A stretch of DNA of 64,000 nucleotides from Nannocystis sp. (GCF_016714285.1 NZ_JADJNN010000004.1:248001-312000); one strand, 5' to 3'. Shown: positions 32,894 through 41,720, counted from the first letter of the stretch. The notes: a model not told the origin generated them from the letters alone. Numbers and translations are program-made.

Positions 32894-34596
32894 TCAGCGC
32901 GTCCCCAGCGTCACGATCACCACCAGCGAGCCGCTGTCCTTGCCCTGCTTCACCTGGGCGACCCCGAGCCCCGCCGCCCCGAGCGACGCCTGCTTCCACA
33001 CCGCGAGCCCGTCGAGCGCCGCGAAGTTCGGCGCGAGCACCTCGTGATGCGCGATGGTCTGGTACGCGAGCCCCTCGATCGCCGCGTCGTAACGCTGCTC
33101 CGCCGCCGCCTTCTTGCCGGCCGCGATGCCCTCCGCCAGCGCCTGCGACGGCCCGAACAGCGCGGTGTCCCACACGACCGGCCGCAGCCCCGCCGCCGCC
33201 CGCAGCCCGTCCACCCGCGCCCGCAACCCGGCCACCGGATCCGCCGGCAGGTCCGCCCCGAGCTTCGCGTAGAAGTTCTGCGTCAGAAAGATCGGCCGCG
33301 GCGCCCCGGCGGCCGACGTCTCCGGCGCCCCGATCACCGCGCCGATGCCGACGTGCGTGACGTCGGCCGCGAGGATGTTGACCCGATGCCCCGGGCTCGC
33401 CATCAAGCTCTCGTGGATCCCCCGCGGCCCGTAGCCGCGCGCCACGTTCTCCCGCACCACCGCCATGCTGAGCCCCGCGCGGCGAAACCGGGCCTCCACG
33501 TCGCCGCTCGTCGGCGAGTCGTGACCCACGAAGTTGTGGGACAGCATGTCCTGGCTGTGCCCGAGAGCCACCGCCGCCGCCGCGTTGTCCCACTGCAACG
33601 CCGCCAGCCCCTGCCGCGCCCGCGTGTTGTTCAGCGCCGCGAAGTTGGAGCGCGCGACGTCCTGCGCGCTCACCTCCGGCCCGATCCGCTCGACCTCCAC
33701 CCGCAACGACAGCGGCGCCTTGACACCGCAGTACACGGGAAGTTGGCGACCACCTCGGGACCGTACGCCCCCTCCGCCAGCAGCTCGACCTGATACGCCC
33801 CGCGCCCGCGATCGCAGCGCAGCTGCGCCGCGAACTCGCCGCGATTCACCCGCGCCGCCAGCGTGGTCCAGCGCCCCTCGGCGTCGACAACCTCGAGCGA
33901 GGGCTGACTCCGCTTGCCGAGCAGCCGCCCCTTGAGCGCGATCGTCCCGCCCACCGCGACCTGATTGGCGAACGGATCGATCTGCGCCCCGCGCTCCGAC
34001 ACCGCGACCACCAGCCGCGTCGTCCCGTCCGCCTGCGCCGCCGCGCCCGCGCCGATCCACCGCGGCCCGCTCCCCAGCAGCCCCGCGCGCGTCGCCGTGA
34101 TCACCGAGCGCAACGCCTCACGACACGACTCGCTGATCTGCGCCCCGCACGGCGCCCCGCCGGCCGGCAGCTCGACCACCGCCAGCCGCGGTGGCGGATC
34201 GACGAGCCCCGCCCACGCCATCACCCCGTCGACCAGCGAGCCCGGCACCGTGCTCCCGTCCGGCGCGCTGCGGGCCAGCTCCCGCGCCGCCCGACTGAGC
34301 CCCGGCTCGTGCCGCACGTCCCCACCTTGCAACCCATCGACCAGCGCCTGCTCGGCCGCCGTCAAGGTCTGCGCCACCGGCACCCCGTAGCGCTGCGCCG
34401 CCGGCCCCGGCAGCTTGACCTCGACCACCTCCACCGAGATCCCCGCGACCACCGGCGCCGCCGTGGCCCCGTCCGCCAGCGCCTCGCCAGCACCACCACC
34501 GCGGCCCGACCCGGCCCCGCTCGCGCCGCCCGGACCACCCGCACAACCTGTCCCGAGAGACAGGGCCACCATCAGCCCCCAGCGTCGCGCCGTCAC
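32894..34596 (-). pseudogene. CAP-domain lipoprotein gene with a frameshift
   Basis: The upstream reading frame encodes a lipoprotein signal (GLMVALSLGTGCAG), a region of unknown fold and a transthyretin-like segment ending EVVANFP at 33738. The downstream frame continues VYCGVKAPLSLRVEVERI and then a CAP/SCP domain (LNNTRARQGLAALQWD, LGHSQDMLSHNFVGHDSP, VRENVARGYG, HESLMASPGHRVNIL). The two join perfectly if one C is added to the CCC run at about 33737-33739, so either a base is missing in the assembly or the gene is broken. TATGGT ends 7 bases before GTG 34596; an ATG at 34608 is part of that hexamer and is probably not the start. The signal peptide carries one dispersed palindrome (LSLGTG). 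Confidence 0.75.
34548..34563. repeat. Dispersed palindrome inside a signal peptide
   Basis: CTGTCCCGAGAGACAG encodes LSLGTG on the minus strand, immediately before the lipobox Cys of the CAP lipoprotein. Confidence 0.8.
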
Positions 34597-34631
34597 AACC
34601 CCCACCATACGTGCTTCGTCTCGTGGGTGCA

Positions 34632-35876
34632 TCACTGCAGTTCGAGCTCCGCCGCGTTGCCCCACGCGTGAAAGTCCGGCGCGCGGGTCGGGCTCAACGC
34701 CAGCGCATCGGTGCGCTTGCGATCCGGCCGCTCGAGCCGGAACGCGTTGACGCGCAGCCGCATTCCCGGCGCCGGCGGGCACACGAGCCCAGTCTCCGCG
34801 CACAGCTCCGACCACGGGATCGCCAGCTCCGTCGACCACCCGCGGTCACGATCGTCGGCCGCCCCGACCGTCCCGGCCACCATGACGGCCGCACGAAAGC
34901 TCGAGTCCCACGCCTCGTCGCCCGCCCGGTAACGCGGGAAGCGAGCGTCGAAGGTGACCCCCCGCGCCGACACCTGATACTCGAGGTATCGCGTCCCCTC
35001 GCCGCTCGCCGCGACGAAAAATTCAAACGCCTCCTGCCTGTACAACGGATCGTCCTGCGCCGTGTACTCGCTCCACAGATCCGAATCGGGCAGGCTCGCC
35101 GCCACATACAGCGCCGCGTCATCCCAGCCGATCCGCACCATCGTCCCCCGCCCCGGCGCCAGCGCATCGTCCCCGATCGCCTGCAGCTCCACCGCCGTCG
35201 CCGTCGGGTCCGGCTCACCATCGAGGCTCTGCGCCAGCAACAGCGTCGGCCGCTCCACCCACGCCGCCTCCGTGATCGTCCCGTCGACCACGACGCCGCG
35301 CACCCGCGTGGCCGTCACCCGCGTCGGCCGCGTCACCACCGGCAGCACCGCCAGCACGCCCGCGCCACGATCGAGCCGCGGCCCGCTGCGCGCCATCAAG
35401 GTCGACGCACCACGCCGCAACTCGAGCACCAGCACCGCCTGCTCCGCGTGCCACTCGCTCGCCAGCTCGAGCGTCGCCGTCATCACATCATCCACCACCG
35501 TCGCCCGCACCCAGCGGTCGCGCCGATCGGCCCCCGGCGCCACCAGCCGCCGCGACTGCCCCGCGACCTCCTGCCGCCCCGCAGCCCGCGGCGCCCGCAA
35601 TCCGACCCACGCCTCGACTCCATCCGGCAGCCCCGTCAACCCGGCCCGCACCGTCACCGCCGACCCCGGCTCGACCCGCGCCGGCGAGACCACGCGCGCC
35701 CCGACCCGCACCCCCTCGAAAAACACAATATCCCCCGCGAACGACTCACCGCTCGCCCAGCTCGTCGGCTCGGCCGGGCTCTCGGCCAGCGCCGCGACGT
35801 CATCGCCACAACCAGCGACCACGCCGACCAGCAACGAAGCCATGTACCTACGCACGAGCACCCACGCGCAGAACAT
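34632..35876 (-). CDS. Lipoprotein with CBM9-like (DOMON-type) C-terminal domain
   Basis: The 414-residue protein has a lipobox VVAGC (Cys near residue 22), an Ig-like or beta-sandwich region, and a C-terminal domain (about residues 210-414) with the carbohydrate-binding family 9-like pattern: VVDGTITEAAW, VRIGWDDAALYVAASLPDSDLWSEY, FEFFVAASGEGTRYLEYQVS, WSTELAIPWSEL and LRVNAFRLERPD. This module is common on bacterial surface proteins that hold sugars or haem. Start ATG 35876 gives an n-region with RR; ATG 35843 is an alternative with a very short signal. Next genes on each side are separately transcribed. Confidence 0.78.
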   Translation of the reverse strand: MFCAWVLVRRYMASLLVGVVAGCGDDVAALAESPAEPTSWASGESFAGDIVFFEGVRVGARVVSPARVEPGSAVTVRAGLTGLPDGVEAWVGLRAPRAAGRQEVAGQSRRLVAPGADRRDRWVRATVVDDVMTATLELASEWHAEQAVLVLELRRGASTLMARSGPRLDRGAGVLAVLPVVTRPTRVTATRVRGVVVDGTITEAAWVERPTLLLAQSLDGEPDPTATAVELQAIGDDALAPGRGTMVRIGWDDAALYVAASLPDSDLWSEYTAQDDPLYRQEAFEFFVAASGEGTRYLEYQVSARGVTFDARFPRYRAGDEAWDSSFRAAVMVAGTVGAADDRDRGWSTELAIPWSELCAETGLVCPPAPGMRLRVNAFRLERPDRKRTDALALSPTRAPDFHAWGNAAELELQ

Positions 35877-36043
35877 CACGCGCCGCGCCCCCTGTCCAGA
35901 GCAGGACGCCACGCCCGCAAGACCCCCACGGCACCCGCGCAGGACATCACGCCGATTATCAACCCCCGCCGAACAATCCCGGCAACCAAAGATCGCTTCC
36001 CCAGCCCCACAGCGCGGCCCACACTGCGATCGGAGCCTCGCTT

Positions 36044-36595
36044 ATGTCCTTCCACCCTCGCCCTTTGCTCGCCCATCAACAGCGCGCCCTCTCGGCCGCG
36101 GCTGGCCTCGTCGGTCGACCCCGCCTGCATGCCGGCCTACTCCTCACCCTCGCCTGCGCCTGCGGCCCCATCGACGGCGCTGGCAACGACGACAGCATCG
36201 GCGACAGCGACACCTCGCTCACCGCCGCCGACAGCAGCACGAGCCTCGCCCCCACCACCGGCGACCCCGGCTCGACCAACGACGACCCGGCCCAGACCAG
36301 CAGCACGACCAGCGGCGACACCCTCCTCACCGACGCCAGCACGACCCTAACCACCACGAGCGGCACCGACGCCACCACCACGAGCGGCACGGACGCCACT
36401 ACCAGCGACGCCACCGGCACCGGCGGCCTCGACGACTGCTTCCTCGACCGCACCACCATGGAGGTCGACTGGGCCTGCTGCGAGGCCCAGAACTGGATGC
36501 CCAGCCCGCAGTGCACCCCCTGGGGCCCCCCCGCGCCCCCGGTCGCCGACGGCCGCTTACAGGCCGCCCGCCGGGCCCGGCAGGTGCTCGCGTGA
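36044..36595 (+). CDS. Thr/Ser-rich lipoprotein coupled to a ferritin-like protein
   Basis: A 183-residue protein with lipobox LACAC (Cys near residues 39-41), a long Asp/Ser/Thr-rich tether with TTTSGTDA repeats (about residues 50-130) and a short Cys domain (DDCFLDRTTMEVDWACCEAQNW, then PQCTPWGPP). Such short Cys modules at the end of a tether recur in this organism's surface proteins. Its stop overlaps the GTG of the next gene (GTGA), indicating translational coupling and a shared function. Confidence 0.7.
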   Translation: MSFHPRPLLAHQQRALSAAAGLVGRPRLHAGLLLTLACACGPIDGAGNDDSIGDSDTSLTAADSSTSLAPTTGDPGSTNDDPAQTSSTTSGDTLLTDASTTLTTTSGTDATTTSGTDATTSDATGTGGLDDCFLDRTTMEVDWACCEAQNWMPSPQCTPWGPPAPPVADGRLQAARRARQVLA

Positions 36596-37503
36596 ACGCC
36601 AACCTCGACCTCGCCGGCGCCGCCCGTCGCGCCCAACTCGACCTCGCCGACGCCGCCCGACGCGCCCACCTCGACCTCGCCGGCGCCGCCCGACGCGCCC
36701 ACCTCGACCTCGCCGGCGCCGCCCGACGCGTCGGCCTCACGCTCACCACCGCCGAGCTCGCCGGCCTCGACGACCACGCTCGCCTGTCCGCGATCGCCAC
36801 CTGGCGCGGCCGCATGATCAACGAGCACGTCTCGGCCCGCGTGTTCGCCAGCCTCGAGCGCCAGCTCGCCCGCGCCGGTCGCCCCACCGACGCCCGCGCC
36901 GCCGCCCGCATGGTCGGCGACGAGCACCGCCACGCCGAGCTCTGCGCCGCCGTCGTCGAGGCCCTCGGCGGCGCCCCAGCGGCCGAATTGCCCGAGCTCC
37001 CCGCGGTCCCCGAGCACGCCGACGCCGACCCCCTCGAGGCCGCCCTGCGCAACGTCCTCTCGATCTCCTGCCTGAGCGAGACCGTCGCCGTCGCCCTCAT
37101 CGACGCCGAGCGCCGCGCCGCCGGTCCGCCCGCCCTCGCCACGCTGCTCGCCCAGATCGTCGCCGACGAGGTCCAGCACGCCCGCTCCGGCTGGCGCCTG
37201 CTCGAGGACTGCGCCCCGCGCCTCGGCCCCGACCTCCGCGCCCGCCTCGACGACTACCTCGTCCTCGCCTTCGCCCACCTCGTCGAGCACGAGCTCGCCC
37301 ACCTCCCCGCGCGCCCCGCCCCCTCGCCCGCCGCCGAGGCGATCGGCGTCTGCGACGGCCTCGGCGCCCGCCAGCTGTTCTTCGCCACCGTCGAGCAGAT
37401 CATCGTCCCCGGCCTGCAAGCCCACGGCCTCGACGCCGTGGGCGCGTGGCGAGCCGCTCAGCGGATCGGCGCCGCCGCCAGCAGCCCCGCCAGCGCCCCA
37501 TAG
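36592..37503 (+). CDS. Ferritin-like di-iron protein with N-terminal 11-residue repeats
   Basis: A 303-residue helical protein. After four copies of an 11-residue unit (LDLAGAARRAH, residues about 5-48) come two long-helix halves with ferritin-like metal motifs: INEHVSARVFASLERQLA and DEHRHAELC (ExxH) in the first half, and LSISCLSETVAVALIDAE and DEVQHARSGW (ExxH) in the second. This is the layout of ferritin-like di-iron carboxylate proteins (rubrerythrin or AurF-like oxygenases). There is no signal peptide. Coupling to a lipoprotein gene (GTGA) is unusual. The 3' end overlaps the convergent LysR gene by 46 bases. Confidence 0.75.
   Translation: MNANLDLAGAARRAQLDLADAARRAHLDLAGAARRAHLDLAGAARRVGLTLTTAELAGLDDHARLSAIATWRGRMINEHVSARVFASLERQLARAGRPTDARAAARMVGDEHRHAELCAAVVEALGGAPAAELPELPAVPEHADADPLEAALRNVLSISCLSETVAVALIDAERRAAGPPALATLLAQIVADEVQHARSGWRLLEDCAPRLGPDLRARLDDYLVLAFAHLVEHELAHLPARPAPSPAAEAIGVCDGLGARQLFFATVEQIIVPGLQAHGLDAVGAWRAAQRIGAAASSPASAP
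36604..36735 (+). repeat. 33-bp coding minisatellite, four units
   Basis: CTCGACCTCGCCG.CGCC with CGCGCCCA ending repeats four times with a 33-base period, nearly identical in units 2 to 4. It encodes LDLAGAARRAH units forming an amphipathic, Arg/Ala-rich helix. Confidence 0.88.
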
Positions 37504-38354
37504 ATCTCCGCCCGCGGATCGTCCCCGCGATATACCAGGCGAAAATAATCGGCGCGCAGCACCACCCGCGGGAACAGCCGCCGCAGCCGTCGCAGCCGCA
37601 GCTCCGCCGCGATCATGTACTCCGGCAGCACCGCCACCCCCTCGCCCGCCAGCACCATCGCCTTGACCGCCGCCCCCAGCCCGAGCCAGCGGTGCCCCGC
37701 AAATCGCGGCAGCGTCGGCGCCCCCTCGGCCTCGCTGAAGTAGCGATAGAGCGGCAGCCCGGCGTCGATGTCGAGCAGCACGTGCCCGGCCGCCTCCTCC
37801 GGCCGCGTCAGCGGCCGCCGCCGCAGCAGCCCCGGCGCCGCCACCAGCGCGTAGCGCTCCTCGTGTAGGCGCGCCCCGACCAGCCGCAGATCGTGGATCT
37901 GCGTCGAGGTCACCGCGCACTCGATCAGCCCCGCCCGCAGCCGCTCGGTGATCTCATGACCTGACCCAAAGAACAGGTGCATCGTGAGCTGCGGCAGCGC
38001 GGCCCGCAGCCCCGGCAGCAGCGGCACGATCCACGACATCCCCAGCTCGAAGCGGGTCCCGAGCGTCAGCTCCACCGGCGCCGGCGCGCCCTCGCCCCGG
38101 GCCGCGCGCACACACGCCGCCGCCTCGCCCAGGCACGCCCGCGCCCGCGGCAGCAGGGCCAACCCCGCCGGCGTCAGCTGCACCGACCGCGTCGTCCGCT
38201 GAAACAGCCCCGCCCCGAGCTGCTCCTCGAGCACGCGGATCCGCTGACTGAGCGCCGCCGGCGTCAGGCCGACCACCTTCGCCGCCGCCCGAAAGTTCAG
38301 CCGCTCCGCCGCCGCGACGAAGCAACGCAGGCTCTCGATCGCCGGCAGATCCAT
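37458..38354 (-). CDS. LysR family transcriptional regulator
   Basis: A 298-residue LysR-type regulator. The N-terminal winged HTH (MDLPAIESLRCFVAAAERLN, AAKVVGLTPAALSQRIRVLEEQLGAGLFQRTTRSVQLT, residues 1-62) is followed by a substrate-binding domain (VELTLGTRFELGMSWIVPLL ... GLGAAVKAMVLAGEGVAVLPEY). GATACT ends 6 bases before ATG 38354, so it appears leaderless and may be autoregulated from the same 140-base upstream gap. Its 3' end overlaps the convergent ferritin-like gene. The regulated gene is not adjacent in a divergent arrangement, so the target is unknown. Confidence 0.9.
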   Translation of the reverse strand: MDLPAIESLRCFVAAAERLNFRAAAKVVGLTPAALSQRIRVLEEQLGAGLFQRTTRSVQLTPAGLALLPRARACLGEAAACVRAARGEGAPAPVELTLGTRFELGMSWIVPLLPGLRAALPQLTMHLFFGSGHEITERLRAGLIECAVTSTQIHDLRLVGARLHEERYALVAAPGLLRRRPLTRPEEAAGHVLLDIDAGLPLYRYFSEAEGAPTLPRFAGHRWLGLGAAVKAMVLAGEGVAVLPEYMIAAELRLRRLRRLFPRVVLRADYFRLVYRGDDPRAEIYGALAGLLAAAPIR

Positions 38355-38496
38355 CGAGGCAGTATCCGCCAGCGCGAGCCGCCGCAGGCAATAATCCCCA
38401 CCGCCACGAACCCCGACACCTCTCGTCGCGCCAGCCCTCCCGCAGTACGGTCCCGACGTGCCTTTCCCCGTCTCATCGGCGGCCCCATCCGCCACC

Positions 38497-39144
38497 TCAG
38501 AACCTGATCCCGAACCCCTGCTCAGGCGGCCGCACCCGCCCCGCGTTCGCGTCGAGGTCATCGGGCCGATCGTCCTTCGCCGCCTTGACCGCGAACGCCG
38601 TGATCGCCGCTCCGCTCGCCGCGATCGCCAGGATCGTCACCCAGAAGTACCACTTCTTCGCGATCTTCTCCTTCGGCGGCGGCGCTGCCGGCTTCGGCTT
38701 GACCGGCTCCGGCTTCGGTAGCAGCGCCTGCTCGCGCTCGCTTCGCGCCTGGTCGAGCGCCGCGCGCCGCGTCGACGCCGGCTCGTCCGCGACTGTCCCC
38801 CGGGACATGTCCTCGAGGTCAGCCAGCTCCGCCGCCGCCTCGCTGCGCTCCGGCGATCCCTTGGCCGCCAGGTCGCGCTGCTGCGTCCGCGCCGTCCGGG
38901 CGCAGGCGAAGTCCGCCTGACGCTCGCACACCTCCGCCTCCGCCGCCCAGCTCGCCGCGCTCGGTGCCGCCTTGCGGGCCGACTCGGCCAGGCTGCGCGC
39001 CGCCGTCAGGTCACCGCTGGCGAGCGCCGCCGCCACGCTGGCCGGCTCTGCCTCGCCCGTCGGCGCCGCCGCTCGCAGCGTGACCGGGCTGAACGCGAGG
39101 GCGAGGCAGACGACGAACGAACACGGCTTAGAGGTCATAGACAT
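38497..39144 (-). CDS. Exported, single-pass membrane protein downstream of a Ser/Thr kinase
   Basis: A 215-residue protein with a signal peptide (CSFVVCLALAFSPVTLRAAA), a helical TPR-like region (residues about 25-110), a Pro/Lys-rich linker (PKPEPVKPKPAAPPPKEK) and one membrane helix (YFWVTILAIAASGAAITAFAV) followed by a short tail. Its start overlaps the kinase gene by 17 bases, so the two form an operon; this layout is common for myxobacterial kinase partner proteins. One dispersed palindrome at 38793 encodes MSRGTV in the helical part. The N-terminal ATG at 39144 or 39138 are equally possible. Confidence 0.72.
   Translation of the reverse strand: MSMTSKPCSFVVCLALAFSPVTLRAAAPTGEAEPASVAAALASGDLTAARSLAESARKAAPSAASWAAEAEVCERQADFACARTARTQQRDLAAKGSPERSEAAAELADLEDMSRGTVADEPASTRRAALDQARSEREQALLPKPEPVKPKPAAPPPKEKIAKKWYFWVTILAIAASGAAITAFAVKAAKDDRPDDLDANAGRVRPPEQGFGIRF
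38793..38808. repeat. Dispersed palindrome, coding copy
   Basis: CTGTCCCCCGGGACAT encodes DMSRGTV in the kinase-partner protein. Confidence 0.75.
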
Positions 39145-40801
39145 CCGGCTTGAGCGGCGGATCGCCGCCGGTGCTCGGCGGTGGAGTCCGCTTTGTACCA
39201 CCCTCGCGCGGCTTTTTCTTGCCCGGCCTCGGCCTCGTCGCGGGCGCCCCGACGACCTCCTGCACCCCGCTCGCCGCCCCCGCCGAACCGACGTCCTTCG
39301 CCGGGCCGTCCCCCGCGATCTCCCCGGCGCCGTCCTTCGCCGCGCTGTTCCCGACCCTCGCAACCCCAGCCTCGGGCGTCGCGGCCCCCGACCGCGGCCC
39401 GGCCCGCGGCCCGCCCTCCGCTGGCGAAGCCGCCTGCGTCACGGCCTCGCCTGTCGGAGCGGGGCCCGAGCTCCCAGCCTCGGTCGCGCCCCGCATCGTC
39501 CGCGCCGCGGTCCAGCCGATCCCGGCGACGATCACGACCACCACCGCCGCGAGCCCCAGCCCCCGCCGAACCGGCCGCGTCGCCGCACCTGTCCCTCCGG
39601 ACAGCCCAGCGTCGATCGGCCGCGTCGCCGCACCTGTCCCTCCGGACAGCCCAGCGTCAATCTGCTGCGTCGCCGCGCCTGTCCCTTCAGCCAGCCCGAT
39701 CGTCGCCACCCCGATCGTCGCCGCACCTGTCCCTGCGGACAGGCTCCCGCCCCCGATCACGACCCGCCGCAGCGCCGCCCCCTCCGCGATCATCAGCGCC
39801 GTCAGCTCGTCGGCCAGCGCGTCCCCGTCGCGCGCCCGCAGCTGCGGGTCCTTGCTCAGCAGGCGCATCGTCAGCTGCGCGACCCCGTCGGGGATCCCCC
39901 GCTCCGGCGCCGCCTGCCGCGGATCCAGCGGCACATTGTGCAGGTGCTGGGCGAGGATCGCCATGAAGCTCTCGCCCAGGAACGGCAGCGTCCCGGTCAG
40001 CGTCTCGTAGAGGATCACCCCCAGCGAATACAGGTCCGCCCGCCCGTCGATCGTCCCGCTGCGCGCCTGCTCGGGCGCCAGGTAGTAGGGCGTCCCGAGC
40101 ACCGCCCCCGCCTGCGTGCGCACCGACGCCTCCGCCGACATCTCCGCCCCCGGCAGCAGCTTGGCCACCCCGAAGTCCAGCAGCTTCGCCTGCACCCCCG
40201 CCTCGCTGCTCGCCAAAAAAACGTTCGCCGGCTTGATGTCGCGATGCACCACCCCGACCCGGTGCACCGCCGCCAGCCCGCGCGCCAGCTCGGCCAGCAG
40301 CGGCACCACCTCCGCCGCGTCGCCCGGCCGCCGCAGCCGCTGCTCGAGGCTCTCGCCGCGCAGCAGCTCCATCGCCAGGTACACCTGCCCGTCCGCCAGC
40401 ACCGCGCAGTCGAACACCCGCACGACCGCGGGATGCGGCACCTGCCCCACCAGCGTCGCCTCCTGGATCAGCCGCGCCGTCGCCTCCGGCGCGGTCGCCA
40501 GCCCGCGGCGCAGCAGCTTGAGCGCCATCGGTCGCTTCAGGAACATGTGCTCCGCCGCGTACACCCGGCCCATCCCCCCGGCCCCGAGCTCCGCGATCAC
40601 CTTGTAGCGCCCGTCGATGACCGTCCCCGGCGCCAGCGGGGGATCGCCGGCCGGCAGACTCGGCGCCAGCTTCACGGTCGTCGCCGGAGCCATCGTCACC
40701 GTGACAAACGGGGGATCGCCGTCCGGCAAATTCGCAGGCGTCGTCGAAGCCAACCTCACCGCTGCGGCCGTGCCCGCGATCTCGCCGCCTTGCCCCGCCA
40801 T
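39128..40801 (-). CDS. Membrane-anchored Ser/Thr protein kinase (PknB-like)
   Basis: A 557-residue Hanks-type kinase. The catalytic domain (about residues 65-320) has the Gly-rich loop ELGAGGMGRVYAAEH, the ATP Lys in MALKLL, HRDIKPANVF, the DFG motif LLDFGVAK and GTPYYLAPEQ of the activation segment, which indicate an active kinase. A linker built from repeats (residues about 350-415) leads to one membrane helix (LGLAAVVVVIVAGIGWTA) and a Gly/Ala/Glu-rich outer part. The linker is a 45-bp minisatellite with a dispersed palindrome in each unit, encoding (D)AGLSGGTGAATRP. ATG 40801 is preferred to GTG 40816 because a TGATAC hexamer abuts the GTG. Its 3' end overlaps the partner gene. Confidence 0.92.
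   Translation of the reverse strand: MAGQGGEIAGTAAAVRLASTTPANLPDGDPPFVTVTMAPATTVKLAPSLPAGDPPLAPGTVIDGRYKVIAELGAGGMGRVYAAEHMFLKRPMALKLLRRGLATAPEATARLIQEATLVGQVPHPAVVRVFDCAVLADGQVYLAMELLRGESLEQRLRRPGDAAEVVPLLAELARGLAAVHRVGVVHRDIKPANVFLASSEAGVQAKLLDFGVAKLLPGAEMSAEASVRTQAGAVLGTPYYLAPEQARSGTIDGRADLYSLGVILYETLTGTLPFLGESFMAILAQHLHNVPLDPRQAAPERGIPDGVAQLTMRLLSKDPQLRARDGDALADELTALMIAEGAALRRVVIGGGSLSAGTGAATIGVATIGLAEGTGAATQQIDAGLSGGTGAATRPIDAGLSGGTGAATRPVRRGLGLAAVVVVIVAGIGWTAARTMRGATEAGSSGPAPTGEAVTQAASPAEGGPRAGPRSGAATPEAGVARVGNSAAKDGAGEIAGDGPAKDVGSAGAASGVQEVVGAPATRPRPGKKKPREGGTKRTPPPSTGGDPPLKPDVYDL
39574..39742. repeat. 45-bp minisatellite with four palindromes in the kinase linker
   Basis: Palindromes at 39589, 39634, 39679 and 39727 (spacings 45, 45, 48). 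The first two units are nearly identical over 45 bases. Encodes (Q/R)P(I)DAGLSGGTGAAT repeats between the kinase core and the membrane helix. Confidence 0.9.
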
Positions 40802-40815
40802 GACCGCGTCGGCCA

Positions 40816-40854
40816 CGGTATCATCCGGCGCGCGCCGGTGCTATATCGCGGCCC
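40816..40854. promoter_or_regulatory. Short divergent promoter region with a palindrome
   Basis: Only about 50 bases separate the divergent kinase and the hypothetical gene. CGGCGCGCGCCG (40827-40838) is a perfect 12-base palindrome, flanked by a -10-like TGATAC for the kinase on one side and TATATC (40842-40847), 7 bases before GTG 40855, on the other. A regulator bound at the centre would control both genes. Confidence 0.5.
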
Positions 40855-41631
40855 GTGGCCACGGGAACCAAGAAGATCGACGAGCTCGCCGCGCTCCTGG
40901 AGAAGACCGGCGGCGACGCCCAGCGCCTCGAGGTCGTGCGGCGGACCCAGAAGTTCAAGCGCTCCTGGATCGAGCTCGCCGAGGCCCTGACCAAGGTCCG
41001 CGCCAGCAAGGGCTACGCGCGCTGGGGCTTCGAGGACTTCTACGACTACTGCAGCCGCGAGCTCACGCTCAAGCGCGCCACCGTCGACAAGCTCACCATC
41101 AGCTACAACACCATCCAGACCCACGCCCCCGAGGTCCTCGAGTGGGACGGCGTGGCCAAGGCGATCCCAAGCTACGACGCCGTCGACTACTTCTCCCGCG
41201 CCGTCGGTCCGCCCGCCAACGAGCTCGACGAGCTCGACGGCGACGCCGACGGCAAGCCGAAGGGCAAGCCCAGGGGCGCCCCCGCACCCCGCGACCCCGA
41301 GCTCGTCCGCGAGATGAAGGCCGCCGTGTTCGATGAGGGCCAGCCCGTCGCCGAGCTGCGCAAGCGCTTCGACTCCGTCCTGCACCCGCGACCCAAGGGC
41401 GCCGAGCACCTCGAGCTGCTCACCAAGGCATCCGCCTGCGCCCGCAAGCTCGCCGAGCTGCTGCCCGACATCGACGGCCTCCCGGAGAAGCGCGTGCGCA
41501 AGCTCGAGGAGGAGCTCGGCGCCCTGCGTGAGAACCTCGAGAGCCTCGCCGAGCCGCTGCGTGAGCAGGTCGCCCGGGCCCAGAAGCGCATGCAGAAGCC
41601 GCCCAAGATGCCCGCGGCGCAGGCGGTCTAG
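40855..41631 (+). CDS. Coiled-coil protein of unknown function, divergent from a Ser/Thr kinase
   Basis: A 258-residue soluble protein. Residues 30-100 contain a conserved-looking helical domain (SWIELAEALTKVRASKGYARWGFEDFYDYCSRELTLKR), a Lys/Pro-rich linker (DGKPKGKPRGAPAPRD), and a C-terminal coiled coil (about 180-250, EKRVRKLEEELGALRENLESL). No catalytic motif. GTG 40855 lies 7 bases after TATATC, so the message looks leaderless. It could be a phosphorylation target or partner of the divergent kinase with which it shares a control region; this is inferred from position only. Confidence 0.72.
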   Translation: MATGTKKIDELAALLEKTGGDAQRLEVVRRTQKFKRSWIELAEALTKVRASKGYARWGFEDFYDYCSRELTLKRATVDKLTISYNTIQTHAPEVLEWDGVAKAIPSYDAVDYFSRAVGPPANELDELDGDADGKPKGKPRGAPAPRDPELVREMKAAVFDEGQPVAELRKRFDSVLHPRPKGAEHLELLTKASACARKLAELLPDIDGLPEKRVRKLEEELGALRENLESLAEPLREQVARAQKRMQKPPKMPAAQAV

Positions 41632-41635
41632 CCGG

Positions 41636-41720
41636 CCCCCGATCGCCTCGCCATCGCCGATCGCCTCGCCATCGCCGCTCGATCGCCGCCTGATCGCCTC
41701 GCCGCTCGATCGCTCCCCGG
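41636..41720. repeat. GATCGCC-rich tandem repeat, intergenic
   Basis: GATCGCCTCGCCATCGCC-like words recur five times in about 80 bases directly after the stop of the preceding gene. Confidence 0.7.

Noticed and set aside
1479..39742. CRISPR array formed by the CTGTCC repeats
   Set aside because: Copies are scattered or directly tandem with no constant-length unique spacers, most lie in coding DNA, and no cas genes are near.
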